Assembly (NCBI GenBank): GCA_029582165.1
Contig: CM055873.1
Location: 44,385,295-44,449,294 of the forward strand
DNA from: Portulaca oleracea
Lineage: Eukaryota > Streptophyta > Magnoliopsida > Caryophyllales > Portulacaceae
DNA length: 64,000 bases
Direction of reading: 5' to 3'
Shown here: piece by piece, positions 23,453 through 34,853 of the stretch
Layout of the letters: every line of letters starts with the position of its first letter
Position numbering within the stretch: the first letter of the stretch is position 1
Notes under the pieces: model-generated
The model's input: only the letters and a program-made list of their open reading frames with translations
Database searches by the model: none
Told to the model about the DNA's origin: nothing
Made by a program: the position numbers and the translations under genes

Positions 23453-26212
23453 TAATACCCCCAGATTCATAATCATCAGATCATTATTAAACATCTCAAA
23501 ACCCAATATTTAGCGCAACGGAAATATAATCCAAAGGTATTACCGTCATCCATGATCATGGACAAGGCTAATCAGACACTGTTTACCACGTAACATTCCC
23601 AAAGTTGAATTGAATATTAATATGCAACACAACACAAATACCATACTAACTTAGGATCAACACATCACCCTTAAAGAAAATAATATATTACAACCAACAC
23701 CCAAATATCATATATCTTTAATTTAGAGCTAGGAAAAGCTGATCCGACACGATTACCGACCTGAACATAACACGATACTAAACGGGTTTGGTAGAAAATT
23801 TCAACCCATTTAGTTAAATGTGTTGACACGGTAAACTCGTTTAAGTACATGGGTTAGGTTCAGGCCAGGATTTTCGACACGAAAAAACACCTACTTAACC
23901 CATTTAATTAGACATCTTAAAAGGGTCAAGTCATTTGCTCGATAATTGTTACCCAATTATACCGTTTATCAATAAACTTAGGTGAAAGTTACAGTTAATA
24001 CTCTTTGAAATATATGTAACTTGGGATTTTAACTTATATTTATATTTGACTATGAACTAAAAGACATTCCCTTATATATAACTCGAATTATATTACCATG
24101 CATGCAAATTATTGAATATGATTTGTCATTATTTTGATCCCACAATGAGTTATTTTGTATAAATAAATTAATGGTTAAACAGGTAAATTGGTAACTTTAT
24201 TCTAACATGTACATGTTTACTTAAATGGGTAAACAGGTCAAAATAAGGTTAACCTGTTTAAAATTTAAACAGTTTCAATTTCCAACCCATTTAATAAATG
24301 GGTTAGGTTCAGGTCACATAATTTTGAATCCGTTTAAGTTTGACACGAACATGAACCCGACTCGACCTGACCTATTAGCCAGCTCTAGCTCTTATACATC
24401 ACCCTATCAAACATATACATCAAAGGTGAAAGATAATTTCATTAAATCAAAGGAACTTTCTGCTCACCAACCTTACTTGACTTCTTATCGATTCTTGGTT
24501 TATCCGCACTAGGGGCACCAACTAAAACAAAACATAAAAACAAGTTCGCAAATGAGTCGAAACTCAATACGCACACCCCTGTACAATTAAATAAATTATG
24601 CAATTTATTTTATTTCGCGCATTTTCATTCATTTAAAAAAAATACAAAAGAAAATAACATAACAACACTTAAAACTTGCTTGCCGGATTATTATTATCTT
24701 GATGGTCCCCTGCTTGCGATTATCGGACTAAGCCTATATATATGCGCATATCCGGACCGATCGGAAAGTCCGATTGACACTGGCCAGGCATTGACTTGGG
24801 TAGTGCACTATGACACAAGTAACTTGAGTAGTGTACTATGGCACAAGTAACTTGGGTCGGGGCTATATTTATGTGAGAAAACATGTAATACTTTAGTAAA
24901 TCACATTAAACTTAATAAACTTGCTTACTTGAACTCAAAAAGTGAGTTGGGTAGAGTACAAGCAATATGCGTACCTTAAAGCTGAACCCGCAAATAATGC
25001 GATTTGAAAGCTTCACTGGACTCGAATAGGGAGCAACAACGACCTCTTGGACCACACTTGAGATAAGAACAATGAAATGGATTAATGAAGTTGGGTTCCT
25101 GGTAAGGAGAGAGTCTCTAAATTAACTTAATAAGAGGTAAATTCAAACTAAAAAGTTGGAGGATTTTGGGACTTTGCGGTAATTTTGCGGAAGGCATAAC
25201 TTTCTCTATATACCTATAAAATTTCACAAAAGGACTTCACTGAAAGCTAAAAATAAGTTCTACAACTCTCTAGTTAAGAATTAAGGCCAAAAATAGGTGT
25301 AAAGGCTTGAAAATGATTAAATAAGAGGGCTGGTTCTGCAGACTTTTAGTGCGGATAGGGAACTTTGAGAACTTATAACTTAAGATGTAGACATCGAATA
25401 CTTGAGGGCGAGTAGTCTATGGAAAGCTTGAAGTGTATTCTACAACTTTTATGTTGGTTCCCAAATCAGAAAAGGTTTGGAAGCCACCGGAAATTGGCTT
25501 TGAAAAAGGCTCGGTGAATTAAAGCTTTGGTTTGACATGGTTGAAAGCCTTACTTTGGCGGGTCATAACTTTTCACTCCGACATCCAATGAACGCATAAG
25601 ACCTCATTCCAGAAAGCTTGTGGAACATACTATCACTTTTATGATGAATACTTAGGCTATAAGACCCCCTTGATACCTAAAAATGCCCCTGAACATACTG
25701 TCCCCAAGATCGTATATACACAGGGCACCTCGGTTAAAAACACCATAACTTGGGGTATGCGTATTGAGTTTCGACTCATTTGTGAAATTGTTTTTATGTT
25801 TTGTTTTAGGTGGTGCATCTAGTGCGGATAAACAAAAAATCGATAAGAAGTAATGTCAGGTTGGCGAGCAGAAAATTCATTTGTTTTAATTAAGTTATCT
25901 TTCATATTTGGTGTATATGTTTGATAGGGTGATGTACGAGAGCCTTGAAGATATATGATCTTTGGGTGTTGATTGTAATATATTAGTTTTGGAAGGGTGA
26001 TGTGTTGATCCTAAGTTAGTACGGTATTTGTGTTGTGTTACATATTAATATTCAATTCAGCTTTGGGAATGTTATGTGGTAAACAATTTCTGATTAGCCT
26101 TGTCCATGATCATGGACGACGGTAATGCCTTCTGCTTATATTTCCGCTGCGCTAATCATTGAGTTTTGAGATGTTTAATCTTGATATGATGATTATGAAT
26201 ATGGGGGCGTTA
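23453..26212. mobile_element. Long inverted repeat element, about 2.8 kb
   Basis: The left arm (23453 to about 23720, resumed about 24389-24590) is the reverse complement of the right arm (about 25770-26212). Shared words include ATTCATAATCATCA, CCATGATCATGGACAAGGCT and CTAACTTAGGATCAACACAT. The arms are over 430 bp and the ends read TAATACCCCC and GGGGGCGTTA. The spacer (about 24600-25760) shows no gene. It could be a foldback or Mutator-like long-TIR element, or two LTRs (TGTAATACCCCC-type) in opposite orientation. Target duplication is not clear. Confidence 0.75.
23724..24387. mobile_element. Insertion in the left arm only; hAT-like MITE
   Basis: This 664-bp segment is absent from the right arm of the inverted repeat, which dates it after the arms arose. 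Its ends TAGAGCTAGG and CCAGCTCTA are inverted, and the interior has GACACG and GGGTTAGGTTCAGG words in both orientations, a style seen in hAT MITEs. No exact 8-bp duplication was found. Confidence 0.6.
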
Positions 26213-27490
26213 TTGCTCTAGTTGCAAGGAAATTACTTGGTGGAATATGAAGGATGGGGTGCAAGTGGTAGAAGTGTAAAACCCCGAAAAATTCGAACGT
26301 GTTTACTGTTACGTCGTTAATAATTTATTTTGATTCCGTTTTCTTGTGAAATTATAACACTTGAACTCGTACGACCATTGATAAACTAATAAGGGTAAAA
26401 TGGTAACTTTCTACGTGATTGGGAACGTTGCATGGGCAAAGTTAATTGAATGCTTTAAAAGACCTGCTTCCTAGCTTTTGCTGAGTAACAAAGGCCATTG
26501 TCTCTACAAAATTCAGTGTCTTTTGTTACATCACATGTAGCTTTTCCCCTAGGAGAGTACATCACGTGCCCACAACGCAATAATAGAGTAAAACTACTTT
26601 TTTTTAAAAATATATAGATATAGGAGAAAGAAACTATGAATTATTAGGAGTATGCTGGATGATTCAAACTAAAACAAAGCTATAAATTTATTCTGAAACA
26701 AATCTATTTTATGCTATGAAGATGGTGATGGCAGAAAAAATAGGGCTGGAGGATATTTTTTTACTAGAAGTTGGGGATGATAAAATCAAGATGAACATTG
26801 TGATGATGGAGCAAAGGTGTTTTTTTTTTGGATTTAGGGTAGAGATGGTTTAGAGTCATTGACTATGAAGACAACGAGTTCTAATGGTGAACCAAACATG
26901 TAACTCGCAACTCTGATACCAATTTGACACCAGATGAGTAGGGGATAGGTTAGGATAGATAAAAGTCCAATTTGATTTCTCAAATTAGAGGGTTTTATAC
27001 TTCAACTGGGAGGGATTAATAGACTCATTCGATACGCCAACTTTTAGAAATTGATAGAGGTTCCCTATACTCCTACTATTAGGGCCCGTTTGGCATGCAA
27101 TGAGAATGATAATGAAAATTGATAATGAGAATGGTAATAGAAATGGGAAGGGAGACACATTCTTAACCCTACAACACTTAAGGTGTTTGATAATATTTTG
27201 TATTCACTTCTTCATCACCTCTGGCTTGATATCCATGAGGACCATGACCTTTTATAAGTCAAGCTTGCAACGACTTCATTAATGCATGACACTATTTTCC
27301 CTCATTGTTGTTCTTACTTGATTGATAATTTAGACGGCCTAGCTACTAAATTTTCACATCTACATGTGAACACTATGACATAGTAGGGAGATGAAGCAAC
27401 GGTGCGTGACTTAGGGTATTTTTCTCGCATCAGGATCTGTTATCTTAATGACATGTGTCAATTGTTTATACGTGGTGATTTTGTTTTAAT
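26213..27490. other. Spacer with a possible LINE tail; no gene seen
   Basis: The first 60 bases may continue the LINE relic (WWNMKDGVQ). TGTAAAACCCC at 26275 looks like an LTR start and GGGCCCGTTTGG at 27081 like a MITE end, but neither has a partner end. No coding region was supported. Confidence 0.4.
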
Positions 27491-27494
27491 AATA

Positions 27495-27765
27495 CTTCAT
27501 CCTTCCCAAATTATTTGTCACTTTAGATATAATTTATAAATTCAAAAAAACCTCCACTCTACATTTAGTTACTTCTTTGAAAATGTGAAAATGTTGAATA
27601 AAAGAAAAAAATGAATAAAAAGGAAAAATGAAAGAAAAAGATGTAATTAATAAAATTAATTCGATAAATTAGTAATTAATGTCTTATTAAAATTATGAAG
27701 TGTAGTAGATATTGTGAAGTAAAAAAAAGTCAATAAAAATTACAGACAAAATGGAAAAGATAGAG
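27495..27765. mobile_element. Degenerate Stowaway-like MITE
   Basis: The ends CTTCATCCTTCCC and TGGAAAAGATAGAG are imperfect inverted repeats with TA on each side (27493-27494, 27766-27767). It is AT-rich, about 271 bp, and ends some 140 bp upstream of the Pescadillo TATA box. Confidence 0.55.
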
Positions 27766-27903
27766 TATATATAGATTAGTTGGCTAAGATTTTTTGCTTG
27801 CAATTTAGTTGGTGGTCATTTGAATTTTTGTTAAGTACCCGTATAGTCTTACATAGTGGCTATTGCTTGCATATTGTTGAACTCGGTAAAAAAAAAAAAG
27901 AGG

Positions 27904-27910
27904 TATAAAA
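27904..27910 (+). promoter_or_regulatory. TATA box of the Pescadillo gene
   Basis: TATAAAA lies 119 bases before the ATG of Pescadillo. The predicted start site would be near 27935, giving a 5' UTR of roughly 95 bases. No competing TATA-like motif is closer to the ATG. Confidence 0.6.
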
Positions 27911-27936
27911 GAGGGGCTACGCCTTTGAGCTTGCAG

Positions 27937-27946
27937 TTTAGGGTTT
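27937..27946 (+). promoter_or_regulatory. Telo-box near the Pescadillo transcription start
   Basis: TTTAGGGTTT is the reverse of the plant telo-box AAACCCTAAA. In Arabidopsis this element is enriched close to the start sites of ribosomal protein and ribosome-biogenesis genes. It sits about 30 bases after the TATA box, the usual place. Confidence 0.6.
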
Positions 27947-28028
27947 TGGCCATAAAAACCCTCTTTTTGGTGGCGCCATCCTTTCCAGTCTCCACCGTCG
28001 CACCAACCAAACTCCGGTCGAATCGAAG

Positions 28029-31000
28029 ATGCCGAAGCATTACAGACCTCCGGTATGCCTCTTCAACCCTAGTTCTTCATCGCTTTCTCACCTTCCATGC
28101 ATTCATTACTCCCTTCTCATTTTTCCTCTTTGCACGAATTAGGGTAAGAAAAAGGAGGGAAACGCCGCCAAGTACATCACTCGCTCTCAGGCTGTCAAAC
28201 AGCTCCAACTCTCCCTCCCTAACTTCAGGTTTTCGTTCTTCTTTTTTCAAGTTTTAGGGTTTAGGGTTTAGGGTTTTCTCGCTATCAGCTTTCCATGCTT
28301 TCTTATCTTCACTATATGTCAATTGTATTTTGTTAAATTGTTGATATTCTGGGTTGAGTTGAACTTGAACTGAGCTCGACATCTTTTCCCAGGAAACTAT
28401 GCATTATAAAGGGTATATTCCCTCGGGAGCCAAAGAAGAAAGTAAAGGGAAATCACCAGACATACTATCATACCAAGGACATAGCTTTTATCCAACATGA
28501 TCCCCTTGTGGAGAAGGTCCGGGAGCAAAGGACCCACGAAAAGAAGGTTAAGAAGGCCGTTTCGAAGAAAAATAAGGATCGTGTCGAGCGGCTTAAAAAT
28601 AGCAAGCCCAAATATGAATTGAATAGGGTTATCCTAGATAGGTTTGTTGTGTTTTTGGATTGTGCAAAGTGATTGTCTTACTTGTATTTTTCGACCCACC
28701 TTCAAGTAATGGACCCTTTGTTTCTGTTGACATAGGTATCCTAGGTTTGTGGATGCTCTTGGAGATTTGGATGACTGTCTTACCATGGTGCATCTATTTG
28801 CTGCTTTGCCTACCTTACAGAATGAGAAGGTTGCAGTAAATCGGATTCATAGTTGTCGTAGGTGTGTGACCGAGACATATTCTAGCCCATGAAAATATGT
28901 GCTACTTGTTAATTCTTAGTCTAGTGTTGGATTTTGAATTGTGTTTGACTTCTTTCTAGGTTGTGTCATGAGTGGCAAGCATATATTTCACGCACTCACA
29001 AGCTGCGCAAAACTTTCATTTCAGTTAAAGGCATATATTATCAGGTACTGAGTTAATTGCATTAAACAATTGCTGTGGAAAGTTCTTGAGTATTTTCCAT
29101 GTTCATTGGTGGCTGTGGCCTATGTGTCTTTCTCTGTGTGTGTATGGACTTATCACGTTATGATGCTCGTTTCTGTAGGCGGAAGTTGAGGGACAAAAGA
29201 TAACATGGGTGACACCTCATGCACTCCAGCAGGTCTTGACTGATGATGTTGATTTTAATGTCATGCTAACCTATTTAGAAGTATATGAGGTAAGAGTGGT
29301 CAGTCTTTATTGGTTCTCAATAGAAGTCTTCTTGTTTTATTTCTTGTGGGAGATTCAGATTGATGAATCATTCTGATTTAATGGATTAGTTGTGATTTAT
29401 CTCCAAGATATATTCTGTTATCCTATTTTTGCATATAAGTTTAAGTAACTTTAGCTCAGAATAACTTATAAGTTTTGAAAAATAAGTTAGGTCCATGGTA
29501 AGTTTTGCCAAAAGTTCAGCTTGTCTCACAAATAAGTTCAGAACAGCAAAAAGTTCAAAACTTGTCTAAAAAATAGTTCAAAGTAGTATGTAAAGTTTGG
29601 AGTATGTTACAAGCAATAAGTTTAGATAGGTCAGTTCAGAATATGTTTTGTCAAAATAAGCTGAAGAGAACGGGGCCTTACCTAATCTCATAGGGATTGT
29701 GACTGACAATGCAGAAAATTCGATTCACCCCCCTGTACTTTAATCTTTTCTAATCTCTCCTTTCACAGGTGCTTCTTGCTCATGTGAACCATAAGCTTTA
29801 CCATTCAATAAATGTCAAGTATCCGCCGATGCTTGATCCTCGTATGGAGAAATTGGCCTCAGGTATCCTCCTTTGTAATTGTGGTTTTTGGAAATGTATG
29901 CAAGTCTATTTCCTGATGGTGATTGTACCTTGCCTGTAATTATGTGAACATGGATTTTAGTTTCCGAAGCTGCTCCATTTTCATTTGTTTATTTGTAATG
30001 AGTATATAACTAAACAAGAGTTCACACCATGTGTTTAAACAATGGAAGTGTCCAATTGGGGAAACCAAGTCATATGTAGTATTTCATTTGAAGAATCTGC
30101 TTCTAGTGTAACTGTTTCAGGGTAAATACTACAGGAAAATCAATCCTTTTAATAGGATTAAGCAGTAAATCTAATGGAAGTCTTGAGAAAGCTTTCTTAT
30201 TTTGTTTTTTGCAAGCAGTGTAATGGTTTCTGCCTCCTATTTGCCAATAAAATATCTTTATGTATACTTCCAACTGAAGTGTACAATGGGGAAACCAATT
30301 TGCATGTAGTCTTGCTTACATTTGAAGAATCTGCTTCTAATGAAACTATTGGAAAATAAACTTTTTTATTACGATTTAAATAATATATCTAATGGAAGAT
30401 TTGAGAAAGTTTTTTTTATTTGTTCTTACAAGCAGTGTAATAGTTACCTCTTCTTTTTTGCCAACAAAATATTTCTCAGGGTGAAAATTGTGGGTTTGAT
30501 ACCTCGCTTAATAAGCATTTTGTACTTGCGCTGCCGCGTAGAGCAAAACTTGCTCGATGGTGGTTATCCTGAAATAAGTGTCCACGTTTGCTTATCTTGA
30601 AGAAAAAAGGAACTTGCTAAAGCTTACCACATCTCATATGTAATTAGGCCAGAGAAAAAAAAGAAATGTTGAAAATGATTCTAAAGGCTCATGGTTTTCA
30701 AAATCTCTGCATCTATCCAAGTTAAATATGTTATCACTCTTTACCTTTGTCAATGTGCCTAATTTTAAACTCTTGAAAATGCATCTGATTTTCTGCTGGC
30801 GTTATATGCTCATATGCCATCCTCTGTATTTTGTTGAGAGCTCAGAAAAATCCCATGGGATTTCCTGAAATGGGCTTGTGGACAATTCTAAAGTAGGAGT
30901 GCATAACTTCTGGAAGTCTTTTGCACTGTATCTTCTTGTAAACATGGGAGTTTGTTATGCTGTGATTCCCAGTTGAGAACTTACTGTGTGCTTAGTTTGG

Positions 31001-34000
31001 TTGGATGATGTTTTCTTTCCCAATGGAATGCATCTGTGGGCATCCAAGTACTGAATTTGGCTATTGTCTTTGATATGGTTTGACTTTCTAAAGTGATCCT
31101 TGAGTGATAGTTGCTTTCACAAATATGGTGTCTTTCTGTTGTAGGCCCCAGTTAGTTCTACATAGCTATGGAAAGATATATAGTCGAAAAGCTTTTCCTA
31201 TGTTTCTTTGAATGCAATATGTAACCGTATTCCTGTGATTTTGGGATCAATTCTCTTCTGAATAGTAGTATTGCAAATGGTATATGGGTGACATCCCATT
31301 GGTGTCCATTTTGATTACTCAAAAAAATATTAGTGTTACTGTGTTACAAATTGAAAGAGTTTAAAGTTGAAAATGTGCTGGTTTGCAGCTTATCCTTGGA
31401 AAAAGTTGGTGTTAAATTTTAATGAAGACCTTGTGTGTGCATACTGCATATGAGGAACATTGTCGCATATTATAGAGGATAAAATCACCAATAGGCAGGG
31501 AGCACCTAAATTCTTTACGAACAAAACTCCATAAATTTGATGCGAGGCTTGAATTATGGATTTGAAGTCATTGAAATCCAATCCTGCATCTTTCAAATCC
31601 TTAGAAGTCCTTGAAATAGAAATTTGAATTTGTTCATGCTCTGGATTTTGCAGAACTTTATTCTCTTTCACGGTTTGTTAGCTCTAAATCTGGAGCTTCA
31701 AACATGTTGCTGCAAGACCAGACAGGACAGGTGGATGACTCACAGCTGACATTGGCACTTCAGCATCAACTTGTCCCCAGTGAGCCTACACTGATGCAGC
31801 TTGTTGAAGAAACCGAGGGTGACAATGATGATGACGACGATGATGAAACAAAGGAGTGCAAGTCTCTTTTCAGGAACATGAAATTCTTCTTGAGTCGAGA
31901 GGTGAGATTTATTAGAGAGCAATCAACATTGAGAAATACTGGTGTTGGGGAACATGTTATTTCATACCGTGAAGTATAGCATGACAAGAGCAGTAAAAAC
32001 TCTGGTAGAATGCTGTTAGAACATAATCACCATTACTTAACACTTTAGCATATAATTGACTGTGCTTAGTGTGAGGTTCCTAGGCTTCCATTATATAGTG
32101 AAAGCAAAATGGATTGCTGGTTAATAATTGTAGTTCTCCACATGTCAATCTTTGGTTGCTACCTATGCCTTGGTGTTGCATGGATTTTCCTAATTAGTGT
32201 AATGTACATAAGGATCAACTATGATAATCTCACATTGGAAGGTGTACATAAATGTGCTGCATAACACTCGGTAATTTACATGTATTTCTAGTATTTTATT
32301 GCTTGACTTGTTTGATCATTTCAAATTAGGTTCCTAGGGAGGCTTTGCTTTTCGTAATATCTTCCTTCGGTGGCACGGTCTCATGGGAGGGGGCTGGAGC
32401 TCCATTTGATGAGACTGATCAAAGCATCACTTACCAGGTGAGTTAGGCATACCCTGGACCCTCTTGCTTAATGTTAACTTTATTATGCATTTTTAACATC
32501 TAAGAGACAAGAGTACATGTATATGAACTTTGTATGAGGCTTTCTTTATGAACTTGGCTTCTAGGTTTTGTATAGGGGCATTATGTTTGCCCAAAGATTG
32601 ACACTCTTTCCATTCCTTTTATATATCCTACAGATTGTGGATCGGCCAAGCCAGGGTCATATGTTTCTCTCTAGAGAGTATGTTCAGCCACAATGGATTT
32701 TTGATTGTGTAAATGCACGTATAATTCTGCCAACTGAAGATTATCTTGTGGGGAAGTATGTCCTTTTTATCCTTTTAAAATTACTTTTAGTTTCGTAACT
32801 TTTAGTTTACCATTCTTTACATTGATGAGGCAAACATGGTTCAGGGCCACTTGCATGTGTAGTGTTTGCATTTTCACTTCCAAAACCTCATTTCCCTGTG
32901 TTTTAATAACTTAAGGGCCTCTCAGATGAGCATTGAGATGCTTGAAAGCCTTAATATATTTTTGACTGCATATATGGAAACGCTTTTAGCAGAACGACAC
33001 TGGGGTTTTGTTGTTGTTGTACATATGCAAAGGCTTCTCTTTTGAGGATAGGGTGGATCAATTTATGGCAGATGTTGAACAATCAAACATGCTCCCCCCT
33101 AAATGGATGAACTTCATAGTTCTTTCGGGACGGAGGGCTGGGGTTTCAATGGTTTTCTGAAATTTGAGAGACAGGTGTGTTTTCTAGGGGTATGGACTTA
33201 CACAATGGTCATGCAGGGTTCCTCCGCCACATCTATCTCCCTTTGTTGATAACGAGGCGGTGGGTTATATTCCTGATTATGCGGAGAAAATTAAGCAGCT
33301 CAAAGCAGCTGCTAGTAGAGCAGTAATTCCAGTGCCAGATGTTGGGACAGACGTGGATGAGTCTCAGAATGTATTGTTGGAAGGTGTTGCAAGTCGTCTG
33401 GAGGCTAAGGAGGCATCTGAGAGGAAGCAGGAGGTATTCTCTTTGTTCAGTTTTGTTAAAATATATATTAGATCATGCTGCTATATGATAGTACGTAGGA
33501 ATACTTGTGCGTATTTTTTTCAGGAAAATGTTTTGGGGGCTCATGTAAACTTACTGTTTTGTTCCCAACTTGAGCTCCTACACCAGATAGTAGGAATACG
33601 TGTGGGTATTTTGTCCAGGAAAATGTTTTGGGGGCTTTAGTAAACTTACTGTTTACTGTAGTTCCCAATTTGAGAGCTCTTACACTAGATAAGTAGATAC
33701 TACATAGGAATACTTTTGGGTATTTTGTTCAGGGAAATGAATTCCCATATGGTAGATTTAGTTGCCTTACCCAAAATTGTTGGGTGCAGATGTTACGTCA
33801 TGAGAAACAGTACCATGACGAGTTGAAAATGGAAGTGGAAGGGACTAACAAGACTCGCAGTATACCACAGTTGGGTTCGGTGGATGCTGCTGCTGCTGCT
33901 ACCACTGATGATCCTGATGAAGCTGGGGACGACCGTGAGATGGACAAACTTCTGATGTCTCGCAAGAAGAGAGGGCTTCTTGATGCTATCGAGATTAACA

Positions 34001-34083
34001 AGAAAAGAAAGAAACAGGAGATAGAGCTTCTCAAATCTAGAAAACGAAAACATCAACACAAGCAGGCATCTGCAAAAGATTAA
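28029..34083 (+). CDS. PES: Pescadillo homologue, 60S ribosome biogenesis factor
   Basis: Twelve exons join to a 587-codon frame: 28029-28052, 28143-28228, 28393-28641, 28736-28861, 28960-29044, 29179-29289, 29769-29862, 31654-31901, 32330-32437, 32634-32755, 33217-33433, 33790-34083; all junctions are GT..AG. The N-terminus [20 protein letters not shown] and segments such as [20 protein letters not shown] and [16 protein letters not shown] are the hallmark Pescadillo N-terminal domain (about 1-285). An acidic run (DDDDDDE) lies near residues 312-320. A BRCT domain spans about 325-420 ([15 protein letters not shown] to [17 protein letters not shown], tryptophan about 398). The C-terminus is charged, Lys-rich and probably coiled. 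Length matches the family (about 590 residues). In the family, Pescadillo acts in the nucleolus with BOP1 and WDR12 (PeBoW) in 27S/32S pre-rRNA processing. Intron 7 (1.8 kb) is the longest. TATA and telo-box elements upstream fit a ribosome-biogenesis promoter. Confidence 0.97.
28252..28275 (+). promoter_or_regulatory. Three telomere-type repeats in Pescadillo intron 2
   Basis: Three consecutive TTTAGGG-type units start 24 bases inside intron 2. They are either a short interstitial telomeric repeat or a second telo-box cluster acting as an intronic element. Coordinates are exact; function is inferred. Confidence 0.6.
30047..30480 (+). repeat. Tandem duplication inside Pescadillo intron 7
   Basis: Two imperfect copies of roughly 220 bp share GGGGAAACCAA, TTTGAAGAATCTGCTTCTA, TCTAATGGAAG and AAGCAGTGTAAT. 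The frames read through them are not coding. Confidence 0.7.
33495..33735 (+). repeat. Tandem repeat in Pescadillo intron 11
   Basis: About 2.3 units of 96-111 bp share TAGGAATAC, GGTATTTTG, AGGAAAATGTTTTGGGGGCT and AAACTTACTGTTT. They sit between exons 11 and 12, and the splice sites are outside the repeat. Confidence 0.75.
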
Positions 34084-34500
34084 AACACACATCTTGCAAG
34101 GCTTTGCAGTGCTTTCTGTCTTTGCTACTTACTGTCACTTGTTCAGTTCCTCTCAGCATGGCATGAATGCAGAAATTTTGGGATCAATTACGTGGTTCAA
34201 ATATACAAATCACTATTGACTAGGTATGCAATTTTAGGTTAAAATGTTCTGTTTCATTCTGTAACTTGTGAGAAAGGAGTAATATACATTTTTTTCTTTT
34301 TCCTGCTCATGTTTAGGATACTGTTTACCTGTGTTGCTTTTTATAATTTTATCTCTTCATTGATTTGGTTTCCCCCATTTCCCCGTTAGTCCCTTTCCCC
34401 TTTATTTCATCCCTCTTACATTAGTGGGTTTTCTTTTCTTTTCATTTTTGGCATTGAATTTTTGGCTTAGCAAAGTACTATCAATGACCAAGGATTAATT
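34084..34500 (+). other. 3' flank of Pescadillo
   Basis: Presumed 3' UTR and downstream sequence. T-rich stretches follow the stop; no gene recognised up to the MITE at 34510. Confidence 0.5.
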
Positions 34501-34509
34501 ATTACCTAG

Positions 34510-34853
34510 CAAAATATTACTAGGAGATACCCTAATATTTGGGGAAACTATTTTTCGGTACCCCAATTTTTCTAATTTTGAGGTGTCCTTACTTTTTGGG
34601 TTAGTGATTATTTGGTATTTTTTCGACCATCAATTTTATTAAATGATCGAAATACTCTTATTCTTCTTCTTTAAGGGTATTTCTTAAAAAGTGGAAGAAC
34701 GAGGGTGTTTTGGTCACTTAATTGAATTGATGACTGAAAAAACATCTAATAATTTCTAACCCAAAACTAAGGGTACCCAAAATGAGTTTTGAAAAGTTGG
34801 GGTACTTGAAAAACATTTCAGCAAAAGTTAGGATACCTCCGGGTAATTTTTTG
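34510..34853. mobile_element. Mutator-type MITE with 9-bp target duplication
   Basis: ATTACCTAG occurs exactly at 34501-34509 and 34854-34862. The element begins CAAAATATTAC and ends GGGTAATTTTTTG. Its arms are inverted over about 120 bp, with shared words GGTACCCCAA, TTTTGGGTTAG and ATCAATT. A 9-bp duplication and long TIRs are the pattern of MULE-derived MITEs. No coding. Confidence 0.85.

Noticed and set aside
26275..26290. TGTAAAACCCCGAAAA as an LTR start
   Set aside because: No second LTR, primer site or matching LTR end was found.
27081..27092. GGGCCCGTTTGG as a MITE end
   Set aside because: No inverted partner or target duplication could be found within 1 kb.
27856..28257. A 133-codon plus-strand frame over the start of Pescadillo
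   Set aside because: It lies in another frame than the Pescadillo exons and crosses the promoter and intron 1.
33260..33668. Pescadillo exon 11 extended into the intron as a separate 126-codon protein
   Set aside because: The frame only continues into intron 11 repeats; the GT donor at 33434 restores the conserved frame with exon 12.
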